Source: Phoronis australis
Taxonomy: Eukaryota > Phoronida > Phoronidae
NCBI GenBank assembly: GCA_002633005.1
Contig: NMRA01000410.1
Coordinates: forward strand, 345,885 to 409,884
Direction: 5' to 3'
Length of the DNA: 64,000 bases
Shown: piece after piece, positions 11,901 to 26,900 of the stretch
Numbering within the stretch: position 1 is the stretch's first letter
Layout: each line of letters opens with the position of its first letter
The notes under the pieces: model-generated
What the model saw: only the letters and a program-made list of their open reading frames with translations
Databases searched by the model: none
Told to the model about the DNA's origin: nothing
Made by a program: the position numbers and the translations under genes

Positions 11901-14900
11901 CAAAGTTAAACTGTAAACTTGACAAAACAAACACCTAGATTTAATAAACAGGACATTCGAAAACAACTTCCATGCAGATGATATTCCTCGCCCAGAACAC
12001 ACAGACTTTCTTGTTAACTGTCTTACAATCCCGTTTTGTCATAAGCCTGATTGTATTACTGTCATACTTACTGGCATTTATAGGTATATCATTTAAATAT
12101 CTTACCTCCAATTTTCTTGTTTTTGGAAACTTGAGAATTAATTCACATACAATTGCGGCATGTATTGCTTTTAATAGCAAAGGAAGTTTAAGGATTATGA
12201 CAATGTCGGTGCATATCAAAACACAGCAAAACGTTCTCAATGGATCTCTTTAAACATTCACCTGGAGGTAAAAGAAACTTTATACCTTGTTCAAGACGCT
12301 CTTGATCAGTAATCCCGAGCTCAGACACAACACTTCGTCTTTTTCCACTGGATGAAGACTTAGCTGCGGCAGTGTCTGGAAGACAGAGGCAAAAACAATC
12401 AAATTGAGATATATCATTGATACTTGATTACTTGTAAACTATCCGGAATTGAAAAGATTGGGCCGGTGTGTCAATCATTAGATTACACACGTCCTTGAAC
12501 TTGGAAAGACACTACAGAAATATGATGATCCTAAAGACTACCTAAAACTCCCCATGAAATCATACAACAACGTAAATTCAATCAAGGACATGTGGCATTT
12601 CAAATATGGCTGCAATAAAATGAGCAACAGGTACTCAATTAATGGATTGAGTTAACTCGCATTACTTGTGTCTGTTCAAGTATGGATATCAAGCAATAAC
12701 TTGTAAATCAACTATTCAATAACTTTACAGCAGTCTAATACAGCCTTTTCCCCAAGACCAGAATTGCTATCCAAGACAAACGCTACAACTGACACATGGG
12801 GGAACCTAGAAATGTTGGATAATTGGGCGTGGGGTTCTGTGGTTAAGTATTAGAGAATCCACTGTTTAATAACAATTTACATCAACAACAATAACAACAG
12901 TAATGCTCCCAGTCAGTAGTTATAACATGCTATTATTTAGAAGTTTTATCATCAAAATAAAAGTTTGATGAACAAATTAGAGTTCAATTTCAGGTTCCCG
13001 TTGGGATTCAAGAGATAAATCGACATCGAAGCTTGGGTACAATCAAATTGATTTAATTGAAAGTTTGGACACACCCATTTTCATTTCACTGAACCCATGG
13101 CCACCGAAAATTTTTAATAGAAAGTTTGAATTCACCAATTTCCACTTCAATGTACCCAAGACCACCAACATATTTTAGAAAAATTGGGTAAACCCATTTC
13201 TAGTTCGCTGCATCCAAGACTACTGCCATATCTTACTAAGTTTCGGTATACCCATTTCACTGTACCCAAGGCAAGTGATAATTCTTAGAAAGTTTGGGTA
13301 CATTAATTTCCATTTCACCACGCCCACGACCACAGACAACCTTAGTAAGTTTGAGTACACCCATTTCCATTTCACTGTAACCATGACTATTAAGTACAAA
13401 TCTTAGCATTTCCATTTCACCTTACCCAAGGCCAGAGTCCTTCAATTACTTGGAATTAATGTTCCTTTTAGAATTTATTTTAGGAATTGACGATGTATGT
13501 GACAACTGAGCTAACAACAAACCATTATTTTTCTCCATCAGTGGTTCCTCCTCCGAGTCGCTAGTTCTGGATGTGGATCTTTTCAATTCAAGTGTCTTAC
13601 CTGAAATAGACAGAAACCATGTCAATTAAATCTACCAAATGCGCAGAAACAAATACAAATTCTACTACAATCATGAGCTTTGGCAAAACAGAATGCGCGC
13701 TGTAGAAGTCAAATCTAGCCAAAACTCAGCTGGTGCCAGCCCATTGCCATCACATACCTCGGTCATGTTTCAATGAAATCCATCAATAAGTTCTCTAGAT
13801 TCCATCCAAAAACACGCTTTTCTCCTCAAAAATAATTATGGAAAAAGCCCTTGTCAAGACTGAAATGGCCACTAGGGTTGAGGCAACTCCTAAGCTGAAA
13901 TTCGGGGTCCCCAACGCCCAAACAAGCTTAAGCCAGACTATAACTAACCGGCCCTAATAGATTCACAAATTAACGCGCATGGCTTAGTCACAATGCTGAG
14001 GAAATCCTAGTTGATAATTTCTCTTTAATAATGCCATTGATTTTAAAAATTCAAAGACGAAAAATTACTTTTTCAAAACTATCATGTTGGTCGTTTGTCT
14101 TATTTAATGTTCATTTTTTGGCTTTGAAACTAGTACGCTTAACATGAGCGTTGTTGACGACTGCAATTATCTCCATCAATACACATTCGGCCAAGCCCAT
14201 CAATAGTGACTAGCTCACTTCATTCTGTGCCATCAAGCCTTTGATGTGCCAAGGAATTCGCTGAATACTCTGGGGGTAAATAGTGCACGCTTTCTCATCT
14301 ACTTGGCGTGCAAATCCTGTTAGCATAAGATTTGCCTAGTGACCAAACAATAATGAAAAGCCACTAGTTGAGACCATAATGGCCACTAGGGGTGCTGTAA
14401 GAATCGAATCTGTCCAAAAAATTATCTGGCGCTGGCAAATTGCTGTCACATACCACCATTTCAAGTTCTACTGATATCCACCAGTTGCTTCTGTAAATAT
14501 TATCATGACATGGTCTTCCCCCACAAAATACTGAAAACCCTTGCCTTCCCAGCCAAGGGGGCGGGGCTTATTGAAAAGTGGCATGCATCACCCTTATGAT
14601 TCCCTACACTGTGCCAAATTTCATCAAAATCTGAAGAGAGACTTAGAGCTGGTAAGTGCACAGCTGAACAAACAAGCAAAATAAAGCCATCACTGAGTAC
14701 TTGAATTTGCCCGAAAATTGACTGGTGGAGGTGCTTTGCCGTCACATTACCTCTGAGTCAAGTTTCACCACAATCCACCAATTGGCTATCTAGATATTAT
14801 CCGGAAATGCTCTTCCACCACAAAAATATAAAGAAACGCAGAAAAGCCCTGCCCAATGGTATCACAGGTGGGGAAAATTGAAAAGTGACATGCACCGTTG

Positions 14901-17900
14901 CCCTAGCCATGTCCTACACCCTTCTGCCAAATTTCATCAAAATGCCACCGGGATTTTTGAGATGTAGAACAGACAACCAGACAAAATGTCCACAAGATGG
15001 TGATGCGGTAGTTGAATTTGCCCCAAAATTGATTGCGGCAGTCGGTTTAGTACGACTTACAAATCTACTTAATTTAACATAAAGGTACATTACCTGAACC
15101 ACTCGAGGACCTAATACGGGCTCTTAGAAAAGAGAATGTTGACCAAAAATGAATTTAAACTCAGGATTTTTAAGATCTGTTTGAAAGTAACTTGAAAATG
15201 GAGAATGAACAAGTTTGAGACTGATACTCTTTACTTGTTGTAATGGTTTAAGTGGCATTTAACCCAGTGCTTTCTGTCAAAAACAATTAGTTTCAATTTA
15301 GGCCACTTATTGTTCTGCTATAAAACTGGTCTTGTCTCTACTTACTTTAGAAGTGATCTCTGAGCTCCAGGACAGCGGACAGCTTAATTATTCCTATAAG
15401 TCCAAGCTCAAAAAATTTTAGAATAAGGCGTGACCAGAAATTTTCTGACCATTGAATTTACCTCTAAAGCTAAGGAAAACTTGAGATCAATTTCATGTCA
15501 TGCTGTAAATGGTTTAAATCAAAAGTTGTTTCGTGATGCAAGGCAGGTTTATAGCTGCTTCAACAAGAAAAAATCCAACATTGACACTCTAACGCTAACC
15601 TTAAAATCTGCGGCTTCCTTCAAAGAAACCATCCAACTTCAGCTGATTTTGTCATTCTCGGGTTCATTTTGAAAGGTTTTAATAGCAAATATTTGAATAG
15701 TTTGCGGAAAGCACAATGGCTAGATTTTTTAATTTGGAAAGCAGAAAGTAAATGCGACTTTTATAAAGTTAACCTAAAACTAGCACGTATTCTGCTTATT
15801 AATTCTGCTGGGCACACAACATAATGCGCCAATTACTTAAGATCATAGACCAACAGTTCAAAATTGTGGGCAAGAACAACTCAAAGCATTGGTATGCATA
15901 GTGTGAACTATTATTCAAGCATTCCCACAAGAGGGATCAACACTTCTAGTAAAAATATTAATTATCTCCAAAGAGCGCAGCGCTAGACATCCAAAAACTT
16001 AGGTATGGAATTTCACAGGCATCAATCAAATCTCTTGGCAAACAACGAAGAGGATGGCACAAATAATAATTGTCACTAGGAGGCGCAACAGTAGTGTGAT
16101 TAGTGGGTGAGGTCATATCTTTAACAAAATCACAAGTGCTTGACAATAACAAATTAAAGATCACTCACTCCGGTCAGTTCCTGATGGACCAGGTTCATCC
16201 CCATCACCTAAAAGAAGCCAACTACATTAAAAATGTTTACAGTACTAACCCAAGCTGTTTTAAGTCAGAAAATCAGTTTTCACAGAAAGAAGACATTTTT
16301 GTGATTATTGATGGACGGATACACCATTTTTGCTTTTCGCAAACATATTTCTTTGCTTGCGGACAGATCAATCCTGCTTGTTATTCCCTGCCTAGGATAC
16401 AATTTCCAACTTACAAACAGTTACTTGTCAATCGAGATGCTGAACTATTTTTTTCAATAAAATTCAAAATGACATCAAATGTGAAACATGGAGCAGGAGT
16501 ACAATGCCGTAATTTAGATTAATGTCAAAACTGGAAACAGCATTCCGACAGTCACAGTGTAAGCCAACTGTGATTGACAGGTCTATAAAATCTGAAGAGT
16601 TAAAATCCTCATGTCAGTGTTATTGACATTAATTTGTCTATATTTAACGCTTTATGACTATTCATACCGCTTGTGGTACACATTTCAGGCAGTTCCTGAT
16701 CCTGGGTTAGTGACTGTTTTTCTCCTCCATTGCTATTGTCATCATCTGTAAGTAAAATAGGTTGACAAGTACAGTAAAATTTCACTAATGACAAATAAAA
16801 TGCCAAAAATATCTCTTTTTCCAATCTTCAAGGGCTTCTAACATTGTTGTGAATACAATGTTTCAACACATTGTTGTGAATACAATGTTTCAACACATTG
16901 GTGTGAATACAATGTTTCAACACATTGTTGTGAATACAATGTTTCAACACATTGTTGTGAATACAATGTTTCAACACANGTATGGAATTTCACAAGCATC
17001 AATCAAATCTCTTGGCAAATGACAAAGAGGATGGCACAAATAATAATTGTCACTAGGAGGCGCAACAGTAGTGTGATTAGTGGGTGAGGTCATATCTTTA
17101 ACAAAATCACAAGTGCTTGACAATAACAAATTAAAAATCACTCACTCCGGTCAGTTCCTGATGGACCAGGTTCATCCCCATCACCTAAAAGAAGCCAACT
17201 AGATTTTGATTAAAAATGTTTACAATACTAACCCAAGCTGTTTTAAGTCACAAAATCAGTTTTCACAGAAAGAAGACATTTTTGTGATTATTGATGGACG
17301 GATACACCATTTTTGCTTTTCGCAAACATATTTCTTTGCCTAGGATACTATTTCCAACTTACAAACAGTTACTTGTCAGTCGAGATGCTGAACTATTTTT
17401 TGTGTTCACCTTTAACAGTTTGTTTTAATTTTTTCAATAAAATTCAAAATGACATCAAATGTGAAACATGGAGCAGGAGTACAATGCCGTAATTTAGATT
17501 AATGTCAAAACTGGAAACAGCATTCTGACAGTCACAAAGTGTAGGCCAACTGTGATTGACATGTCTATAAAAATCTGAAGAGTTAAAATCCTCATGTCAG
17601 TATTATTGACATTAATTTGTCAATATTTAACGCTTTATGACTATTCATACCGCCTTTGGTACATATTTCATTCAGTTCCTGATCCTGGTTTAGTGACTGT
17701 TTTTCTCCTCCATTGCTATTGTCATCATCTGTAAGTAAAATAGGTTGACAAGTACAGTAAAATTTCACTAATGTTGGACAAAAAAAAAGACAAAAATATC
17801 TCTTTTTTCAATCTTCAAGGGCTTCTAACATTGTTGTGAATACAATTTTTCAACACTTTGTTTGATGGTAACTGTGGTACAGAACTTGAAGAGGGTGATA

Positions 17901-20900
17901 TCATTTATTTTAAATTTGTGTTACATATGTTTCTAGAAAACAAAATAAAACAAAACTCCGCTTGTCGGCCATATTGTGTCTTAAATTACAAATGCATCGA
18001 TTCTCTTCTCCTAAGCTGTATGCCTTTTCTCTTGACAACCTATTCTGCTCTTACACATTTCATTTTTCGTAACATTATCACTCAATTGAGTTAATGCCAG
18101 GACTTTCAGTGACGGCTTAAGTGACAATCAGAACGCAGCATTCTTGACAAACCTTTGTTTCCAATTAAGCCGCCATTTTACCCAACAAACAACACGTTGT
18201 CGGGTAAAACCTTTTGTTTGTTTGTCAACATTTCGCAAGGGGACGGAGCTTGCGATGGGTCAATTAAAGTATGGTATTCCTAAATACAGACAATTTCATT
18301 ACATGTTTGATACATTGCAGCCTAAGCTTTCCAGGATTTTCCGATAGCAAATCCAGGCTCCATTTTTGGAAAATGACATCCATTTTTACCTTAGTTTGTA
18401 GTACCTGAAACATAAGCCTGGGCCGATATGCAGAAAAAAAGTAAGGACTTAACTAACCAGCACTAATTACGTCAATCAAATTAATTGTGGCTCTCCCTGT
18501 AGGCAAACATGCCTATATTTCGGGGGCTGCTTGTAAAGCGGAAAATCTTGGCATGCACTTATCAGTAAAAAGTAACGACACTTGAAATGAAATAATGTGA
18601 TTGCAAAAACAGAACTGTGGTGCATGAGAAACAACATAGTTTCTAGCAGAAAAAAATTCATTCACGAAAAGGGAACTTCTGATTAAATGAGAATTCCCAA
18701 TCATAACAAAACTAAAAAACATAGCGGATCAAAAACATCCAACAAATCGTCTTATAAACTACAAGCAACAGTCAAGCAATAGCATTATAACAAAATTCGA
18801 ATACATGCGGCACTTCAGAAATCCCAATTCACCACAACGGCAAATTTCATTCTTGCTTCATATTACACAACATTGCATGCAGCCCACAAATTTAAATGAG
18901 ACAGAACAGATAGCTGGTATCTCTTGGTGATTACATGTTACCACTTTTAATGTAGTTCAGTCCTAATGAAGCATTTCACACAGCAACTTCTTGATATATC
19001 GCATCAGAATACAACGAAATCCACTCATGTTTATTACCCCCTACAAATAATGCCTACAAGAAAGTGAAACAGCCACCCTGCCAGCAGGCATGGATAAGGA
19101 AGAAGCATTAACAACATCGAGGCTGGTGAAAAAAGTCTGAATTAAGGGTAACATCCTACTATTCTAGTTCATTTTCGAGTCATCTTTTCTCATATTTCTT
19201 CATAAGAAAGTTAGCCATTGCAAGGGAAACCTAAAAGTCATGATTTTTAATGGTTATGAAAGACTTTATCAACAGGTCAGCGTATTTAGCATCTGCAAAA
19301 CTACAGATCTGATTTTTAATTGTATAATGATATTTTCTGAGAGTTGAAAGCTTGAAGACATTGATTTTTTGACTTTTTACCAGGTCTTTATTATTAATTG
19401 GGTCATGTGACCATGTATTTTTACCGAAAATTAACAAAGAAACATTGATAACAAAGCAATAAGTGTAGGATATATGATTAAATTTTATTTAAGGTGAGAT
19501 CTCGAAAACGCCGCTACAGTTTCCCAATATATCATTATGTTTTGGTATGCAACTTTAGTTATTTTTTCCATGAAAATCATAAAGTCCTGTTTTTTGATAG
19601 TCCCTCATCCAGAAGTGGAATAATTTAAAAGAATTTCTGACAACATTTTGAGGAAAAGTGCGTAAAGCATCAGTATTTGAAAGTTTCTATGAATGAATTC
19701 AATCTGCCATTTGTAACAGGTTCTGAAGGACACTTTCTTGGGTGCCGCATATTGTTACAGTGCTTAAAACCACCAATTCAATATACAAAAAAAAACGAAC
19801 ACCACCAGTCCATCAGCTTTGTAATTAGAACACCAGCAAACACTACCTGAGGATAGTAATTAGCTGATTTTGAGTTAGACACATTTATTGGTTGACATAT
19901 ACTTCGGACAACCAATCACAGCGTTAGTCATCCTACACTGTGTTTAGTGTGAAGTCGGCAGATATTGCTGCTCGCTTTCTCGTGGTTTACAGTGGTATAA
20001 TAAAGAACGGTGGAAAGTTACACTTGTGGTGTTGTGACAACTCAGTATTTGAGCATGTTGCGGATAATTCATTTTCCTGTGGAGCATCAGTGAAGCACAG
20101 ACATGGCACAAGTTTGCACAAGAAACCCACGTGTTCGTGGGAATGATACACTGGCGGTAAGTACGTTTACTTTATAAGTCACACTACTGTCCGTGAAGCT
20201 AAGAAACTTTTAATTATAGTTGCTTTTCTTTTATTTTCTCATTTTGTGATATTGAATTCACAGTTGTAAAGGAAGGTTTAAATTAATATTTGTGACATTG
20301 TAATCACTTGTCAAAACAAGGTAAATGGTGGTTTTAAGCACTTCAAACCCTTCTCCCATGCACACAACAAAGTACAACATGCCATCCCATAACTGACTAC
20401 AGGGTTGCTAGGGAATTCCTGAACAAAACAGTAACAATAAAAGTACAGGTAGGATTGTATCATACTTACCTGTGTGTCCAATATTCAACTTTTAAGACAA
20501 GGAAAGAGACGGAAGAAATTAGGAACAAACCAACTTGAAGTCAATCACTACGATAAACCAGGCGAAAGTACCGTAGACATTGCGTGAGTTAAATAGCCGG
20601 TCTTTCGAGTCCAACCTGGATATTGACTTTCAATAATGTGTCGACAATTAACCACAGAGACGTAGAAAATTACATTAGAGAACAAGTTAAGGCGCCAAAG
20701 AGTTGTCTGACGAAAGGGTTTAATTTTTTTCGGAAAACTAGGTTCGAAACATGAAAAATAAATATGACCAAATTGCGGCGATCGTAGTGTTACGGATTAG
20801 GTATTATGCTGAATGCAGGATTACGTTTTTTCTTGTAAATTGTTGATCAAAATACTTTCTACGCGGACCAGGTCATCTGCTCATATTGTTGACGAGTTGA

Positions 20901-23900
20901 AGACATATTCGACAGTGGTGGCTGTCATGTGCAATTAGTCACATCTGGTTTAATTTGTTGATCAAGAATATTAACATCAAGCATAGCCTGATCCTATGCA
21001 CTCACTGGGACTAACAGTTGATTTGTCATTGATCTGAAAGAATAATTGATGTTATTAAATATATTTTTTATTAAAATAATAAACCAGGCTCGTAATTGAA
21101 AATAAAAATTATTTGACCATCAATTCTGCTTTCTTGGTTGTAATAATTCTTATGTCTATTTCATGTGTTAGATTTCAAATATCCATCTGGACCAAGTTGA
21201 ATTTTAAACTTAAAACACCTGATTCATTCGTTCAAAACATAACCTCGTTTTAGAACTCAATTTCAGTTAACTGGACAATGCAATCATAGTTATCATGTTT
21301 CTGCAGGAACCTTGTTCATCCAAGGGGAAAGGTGCCACTGCCTACTGAGAGGCGATTTTTTCACCATCAATAGCACCCCCGCCCTGTTGCAAGCTCTTAT
21401 AGGCGCTGTCTCAATTTAAAGTAGCCTTTTGTGCTCTTAAAAATTGTCACCTGTATGGTTACAGGTGATGTGAACTCAGAGAGATTTTTCACTAGGGGAA
21501 TTTTTATGCCTCGTGGGGGGAATTTCGCGTGATATTTCAATATTTCTGAGAGGGAAATAGGGCCGAAATTGGGCCCCAAATTTGAGGGAGTGAGGGCCCT
21601 GTCCTTTTTGGAAAGAAAAATTATGTTTCAACCCGTAGCAGGGGCGGAACCAGGCCGGATTTTGAGTTAGGGGGGCAGGGCACAGGAATGAGCAGCATTT
21701 CGGCAGATGCGCGCGCCCAGCCTAAAATCTGGGGATGCAGGGGTCTTGAATTCTTGGGTTTGCGGACCTGTTGACTAAAAAAAACGGTAAACGGGGTTCA
21801 TTCAGCGCCTATGCATTGTTTATTCACCCCCAAGACCCCCTGGTTGCGCACGTGTGCTAGTCAGCAATTCGCACCCGAACTCAAAAATGGGATCTGATAC
21901 AATTTTAGGGGGGGGGCATGTCCCCCCCTCCCCTAAATCCGTAGTCATGAAAATACAGCCTGGCTGGCCCATTCTCCGGTCGCTACTATGATGCTTGACA
22001 ACTGAGTGGGATAAGACAATATATGATCTGACTTTTCGAAAACATTTATTTTACACGGACATATTTTGCTTCGTCGCGGCGCATGGCAACGACCCAACGC
22101 TTCCGAATCTCAACGTCGTTAGAGATTGTAAAACAGACAGTTGCGTGTCCGTATTTTTTCTAGCCGTTCGCGGAACAACACGGACTGAAACACAGACTCC
22201 TATACCGATAAGCTAACAGAGCTATCGTAGCGAGCCTCGTTTTGGAACGCGCCTCCTGTCGGCGTGAATACATCAATTTCACGAACATCTGTCAAGAAAC
22301 TCCAAAGAAAAAGAGGAAAATAGAAGAAATAGTATTGCCAGTGATGATTTCTGTTCAGTCAGCTGTGACCAAAACATTAACAACTGTCAAAGCTGATAAC
22401 ATATTGGTTGGTTGGGTAAAATCATTTCACGAACACATTGGAAAAATAATTAAAAGAAACAACTGTTGTGAATTTCTGATTCAAATTAATGCAGCTTTTA
22501 TCGACAACAGAATGCAAACAATCTCCGAATATAAAGCTATGGCCTTATATTCACAGCCATAGCTTCATATACTCAAATAAAAGGCTACGATACGTTCGAA
22601 TATAAAGTAACACTTGATTGTTATATGACCTTACAAGGCAATGGACTAATACAGTAAATCTCACAAATTCAGGACACAACAAGGCGGATGAGTGAAATTT
22701 TCTCATTTTTGCATAGAAAATATGTAGCGCCAAATAAATGACATACCATGTTCAAGTTAATAAATACCATCAGAAAATGTGTGCATTCACAACAATGTCA
22801 GAAGACCTTGAAAAATGAAACAAGAGCAACGCGGAGCATTGAAATGCGCCCACGAATGCACCGCTAACGGTTTGCTTTTAGGGTTGTTTATTTGTTTCAT
22901 AAAAATAGCCACTAGATGGTGCAAAAACATCAAATCCATCTGAAAACAGGGAAAAACCATCACTTCTGTAATAGAAAGCTATTTTAAAAAATTTCACAAA
23001 TATCAGTCAAGGAAATCAGAGAAACGAAGGAAAACGGAAAAAATGAAATTGCCAATATGGGGCACAGCTTTCATTGGATCGGCCTGAAAGATGTTGTCTG
23101 TTGTTAGCTTCATAAAAATACAATAATTACTAAAGATCATGCAGTGTGTTAAGGAGATGCTGCTATGGGCGCAAAACAAAACTACCACTAGGAGGCGTCA
23201 CAGTAGTCAAATTCGTTATAATCAACCGCCCTCTTCACACTGAGAACATACACGCCAATTTTCAAAATTATCCTTAGACTGGTTTGGTCGATCGACGGGT
23301 GGATGCCAAAAACAAATTTGAAAACAGGAAAAATGGCCACTAGGTGGCACAAAGTACCTTGATTTCATCCGAAAACGGGAGGATAGCATCTCACCAATAA
23401 ATGCCTATATTCCAAATTTTCTGAAAATCTGTTGAGGACCTTTGAAGATACAGAGGTAAACCTAAAAAACTACAAGAGCAACGCAGAGCGTTGAAATGCG
23501 ACCACAACTGCACAGTATACGGTATCCTTCTAGGGTTGTTCATTGATACCATAAAGTAGCCAGTAGAGGGCATATATCAGGACTTGGAATGACCAATGAC
23601 AAAAAACGCAGAAACTTTTACGGCTGATTAACCAGCCTTTGAAATGGTCAATGTGAACCTTTCCGCGACAAAAATCGGGAGGACTAAAAAAAAATTAAAA
23701 AAAAACAAAAAAAAAACGTTACCGCCATCAGTAGTATGCGTCTGCGTCCTTTTCGCTCGCCCGTCCACTCCCAACCCACACAAATTTGGCTGCAGAGCGG
23801 TAGTATTTGTCGCCGCGCTTAACCATAACACGAGCCGCCATTGAAAATCAGACCACGCTTTACCCAGATGCCCCGGCAATGTTGACAATTTACGTTCCTC

Positions 23901-26900
23901 CGAAACATAAAGACTTCCTCTTTCCAAGGTGAACGTCGTCTGCAACGCCGCGGTAAGAAAGGAATTTTGCCGCGGAAATTTCATATCAAATCTGATTTTT
24001 TTACGAGGAAATATTATAAAAAAAGCGGAAAGCACATTTCAAAAAAGCGGAAATCCGCGTTTCCGCGGAAAATTCCAAGCCCTGATATATGTAGTATGTT
24101 GTACTTTGTAAAATGGAAAGGCATGGTCATTGTCTCCTCAATAGGCTAGGGGCAAAATGTGAGTGATCTTCATAATACAAGCACAACCTATACATCAGTT
24201 GCTTAAAGCACCACAGAAACATATAATTAAAAACAAATTTACCAACATACGAGATTAGCACAGCATTAGAATGCCAGAAACAAATTTCTACTTGGAACTT
24301 TTCCGTCATAGTCACGAAGTAACACAAAGTATACACCTGAAGACCTATGAAAATACAGAGGTCAATGTAAAATACTAAAATTGCCACTAGAGGAATACCG
24401 GTAGTCAGAATCATCCTAAAGTCATCATCGTCCGTTGTCAACATCACATAAATACACTTGCTAAATTTAGTAAAGATCCTGCAAACGGTTTGGGAGATAC
24501 AGCCATGGGCCAAAAAAAAACTGCCACTAGGAGGCGCCAGAGTAATCAAAGTCATGGGAAATTCAGCATCAACCGTCCTCTTCATGGTAAGAACATACAT
24601 GCCAATTTTCACAATCATACTTATAGCGGTTTGGTTGATAGAGGGGTGGACGCCAAAAAACAGACTCATAAACAGTAAAAATGGCCACTGGGTGTCGCAA
24701 ACTAGGTCGAATCCATCCGAAAACGGGAGGATAGCGTCATCGCACTAATAGGTGCCTACATACCAAATTTCATGAAAATCTGTCAAGGACTTGTGAAGAT
24801 ACAGAGGTAAACGTAAAAAAATAAAATTGCCACTAGGGGGCACACTGGTAGGCGGATCCATCCAAAAGTCGTCATCGTCTGTTGTTAACATCATATAAAT
24901 ACACTTATTAAATTTCGTAGAGATCCTACGAACGATTTAGGAGATACAGCCATAAGCGCAAAAAAAAAAACTGCCACTAGGAGGCGCCACAGCAATCCAA
25001 ATCGTCTGAAAATCATTGTCGGCTGTCCTCTTTATAGTAAGCACATACACGCCAATTTTCACAATCATCCTTTGAGCGGTTTGGTTGATAGAGGGGTGGA
25101 CGCAAAAATACAAACTCGAAAACAGAAAAATGACCACTAGGTGGCGCAAACTATGTCAAATCCATCTGAAAATGGGAGGATAGCGTCATCTCACTAATAG
25201 GCGCCTACATACAAAATTTCATGAAAATCCGTTCAGGACTTTTGAAGATACAAAGGTAAGCGTAAAAAACTAAAATTGCCACTAGGGGGCACACCAGTAG
25301 TCGGATCCGTCCAAAAGTTCGCACATGCCGTCCCATTCACGAATGAAACATATGTGCCAAATTTCATGAACGTATGTCAAAGGGTTTTGGAGATAGAGCA
25401 GCGGACGCCGGACGGACGCCGCCCGGACGGACGGACGGAGATGACGGCACAATGCGTCCAAATATAAATATGTGGGCGTATAAAAATTGGTACTACGGGG
25501 CACATTAAGAGGCAGATCCATCCGAAAGTTGTTATAATTTGTTGTGAACACAATATAAATACACTTGCTAAATTTAGCAAAGATCCTGCAAATGGTGTAG
25601 GAGATACAGCCATGGGCGCAAAAAAAATTGCCACTAGGAGGCGCCACAGTAAGGGAAATAGTCGAAAAATTATCGTCAGCCGAACTCTTTATAGTAATTA
25701 GAACATACATGCCAATTTTCACAATCATCCTTAGAGCCGTTTGGTTGCTAGAGGGGTGGATGCCAAAAAAAAACAGACTAAAACAGTAAAAATGGCCACT
25801 AGGTGGTGCAAACTTTGTCAAATCTATCCGAAAATGGGATGATAGCGTCATCTGACTAATAGATGCCTATATGCCAAATTTTATGATAATACGTTGAGGA
25901 CCTTTGAAGATATAGAGATAAGCGTAAAAATAAAATTGCCATTAGGGGGCACACCGATGGTCGGATCCGTCCGAAAGTTCGCTCATGTTGTCCCATTCAT
26001 GAAAGGAACACTTGTCCAAAAATTCATGAACATATGACAAAGGGTTTTGGAAAAAGAGCAGCGGATGCCAGACGGAAAGACGCCAGACGGAAGACGGACA
26101 GGCGCTGAATGGACAGACGAACGGAGATGACGGCATAATGCGTCCACATATAAATATGTGGGCGTATAAAAAGGGTAATTTTGGCAATTTTTTCTGTCAG
26201 AAATTGGTGAGATTTTACAGCATACAACAGGTATTTTCTGTAAGTAGTCATATATTAATCAGCATTCGTACGCTCAACACTAATGAAATATCATGAAGAA
26301 CATCGATGATCCTCTTTGAGTACGATACGCCAAGTCATCAGAACTCACAATAGGTTGCAGAGCTTCTGCAGCATAGTTGAAGAAAGCAAGGACAACTCTT
26401 ATGAGATGCAAAGTTCAGCAGTTCATTTCATAACTGCTCTCCGATACCCAGACTTACCTTTCTTGCCACACACCACGTTCTTGATCCAATCATAGCAGCC
26501 AAGAAGGGAAAAACAAAAGGTAGCAACAATCATAACCAATGGCACAACAATGATCGCAACGATGGTCCCCGTGGTCAAGGATATGTGACCGTTAGTTCCT
26601 GTAGAAAAAAACAGCATATGTTGCAATCTTGGTACTGACAACTTTTTCACATGCAATAATATCGGTCTTGGGTACACTCCCTATAATATTAATGATAATA
26701 CAGAGCCTATACAGAGCTAAAGACCANAAGCTATATGTGAATAGCATTGTTTAGTAACAAAAAATTGTGAGCTGATAGACCGTCTCACCTAAAATAAATA
26801 TTCCAACCACCGTTGTCGGTATAAACCCTACCACTAAAAACAGTTTAAATGTTACCCCCCCTATCTAGTACAATAGTATCAAGTTATTTAACATCACCTT

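Larger units (their letters stand above)
10437..12480 (-). repeat. Duplicated exon block, copy III
   Basis: Homologous to 7690-9490. This copy retains exon 11783-11869 in the middle and exon 12286-12375 at its right end, so it is probably closer to the ancestral block. Confidence 0.75.
16003..16865 (-). repeat. Repeated segment, left copy (contains two linker exons)
   Basis: Nearly identical to 16980-17856 with a few percent substitutions and small indels. The second copy begins exactly after the N at 16979, so an unmerged allele is more likely than a true duplication. Confidence 0.85.
16980..17856 (-). repeat. Repeated segment, right copy
   Basis: Second version of 16003-16865, starting GTATGGAATTTCACAAGC right after the N and ending in one 27-bp satellite unit. 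Confidence 0.85.

Noticed and set aside
11286-12253. Plus-strand frames at 11286-11540 and 11972-12253
   Set aside because: They lie within the duplicated block; corresponding positions in the sister block are not open, and no domain is present.
16103-16522. 139-codon plus-strand frame
   Set aside because: Overlaps the receptor exon 16169-16207 on the other strand; the second copy of the segment (from 16980) breaks this frame with indels, which a real gene would not allow.
21640-21960. Possible delimited DNA transposon with G/C-run ends
   Set aside because: The ends resemble common AGGCGGA-type transposons, but no inverted pair or target duplication could be fixed.
24127-25851. Minus-strand frames of 180 and 189 codons
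   Set aside because: They lie in the higher-order repeat, their peptides repeat with the unit (APPSG.., HPSINQT..), and shift frame from unit to unit; by-products of the repeat.
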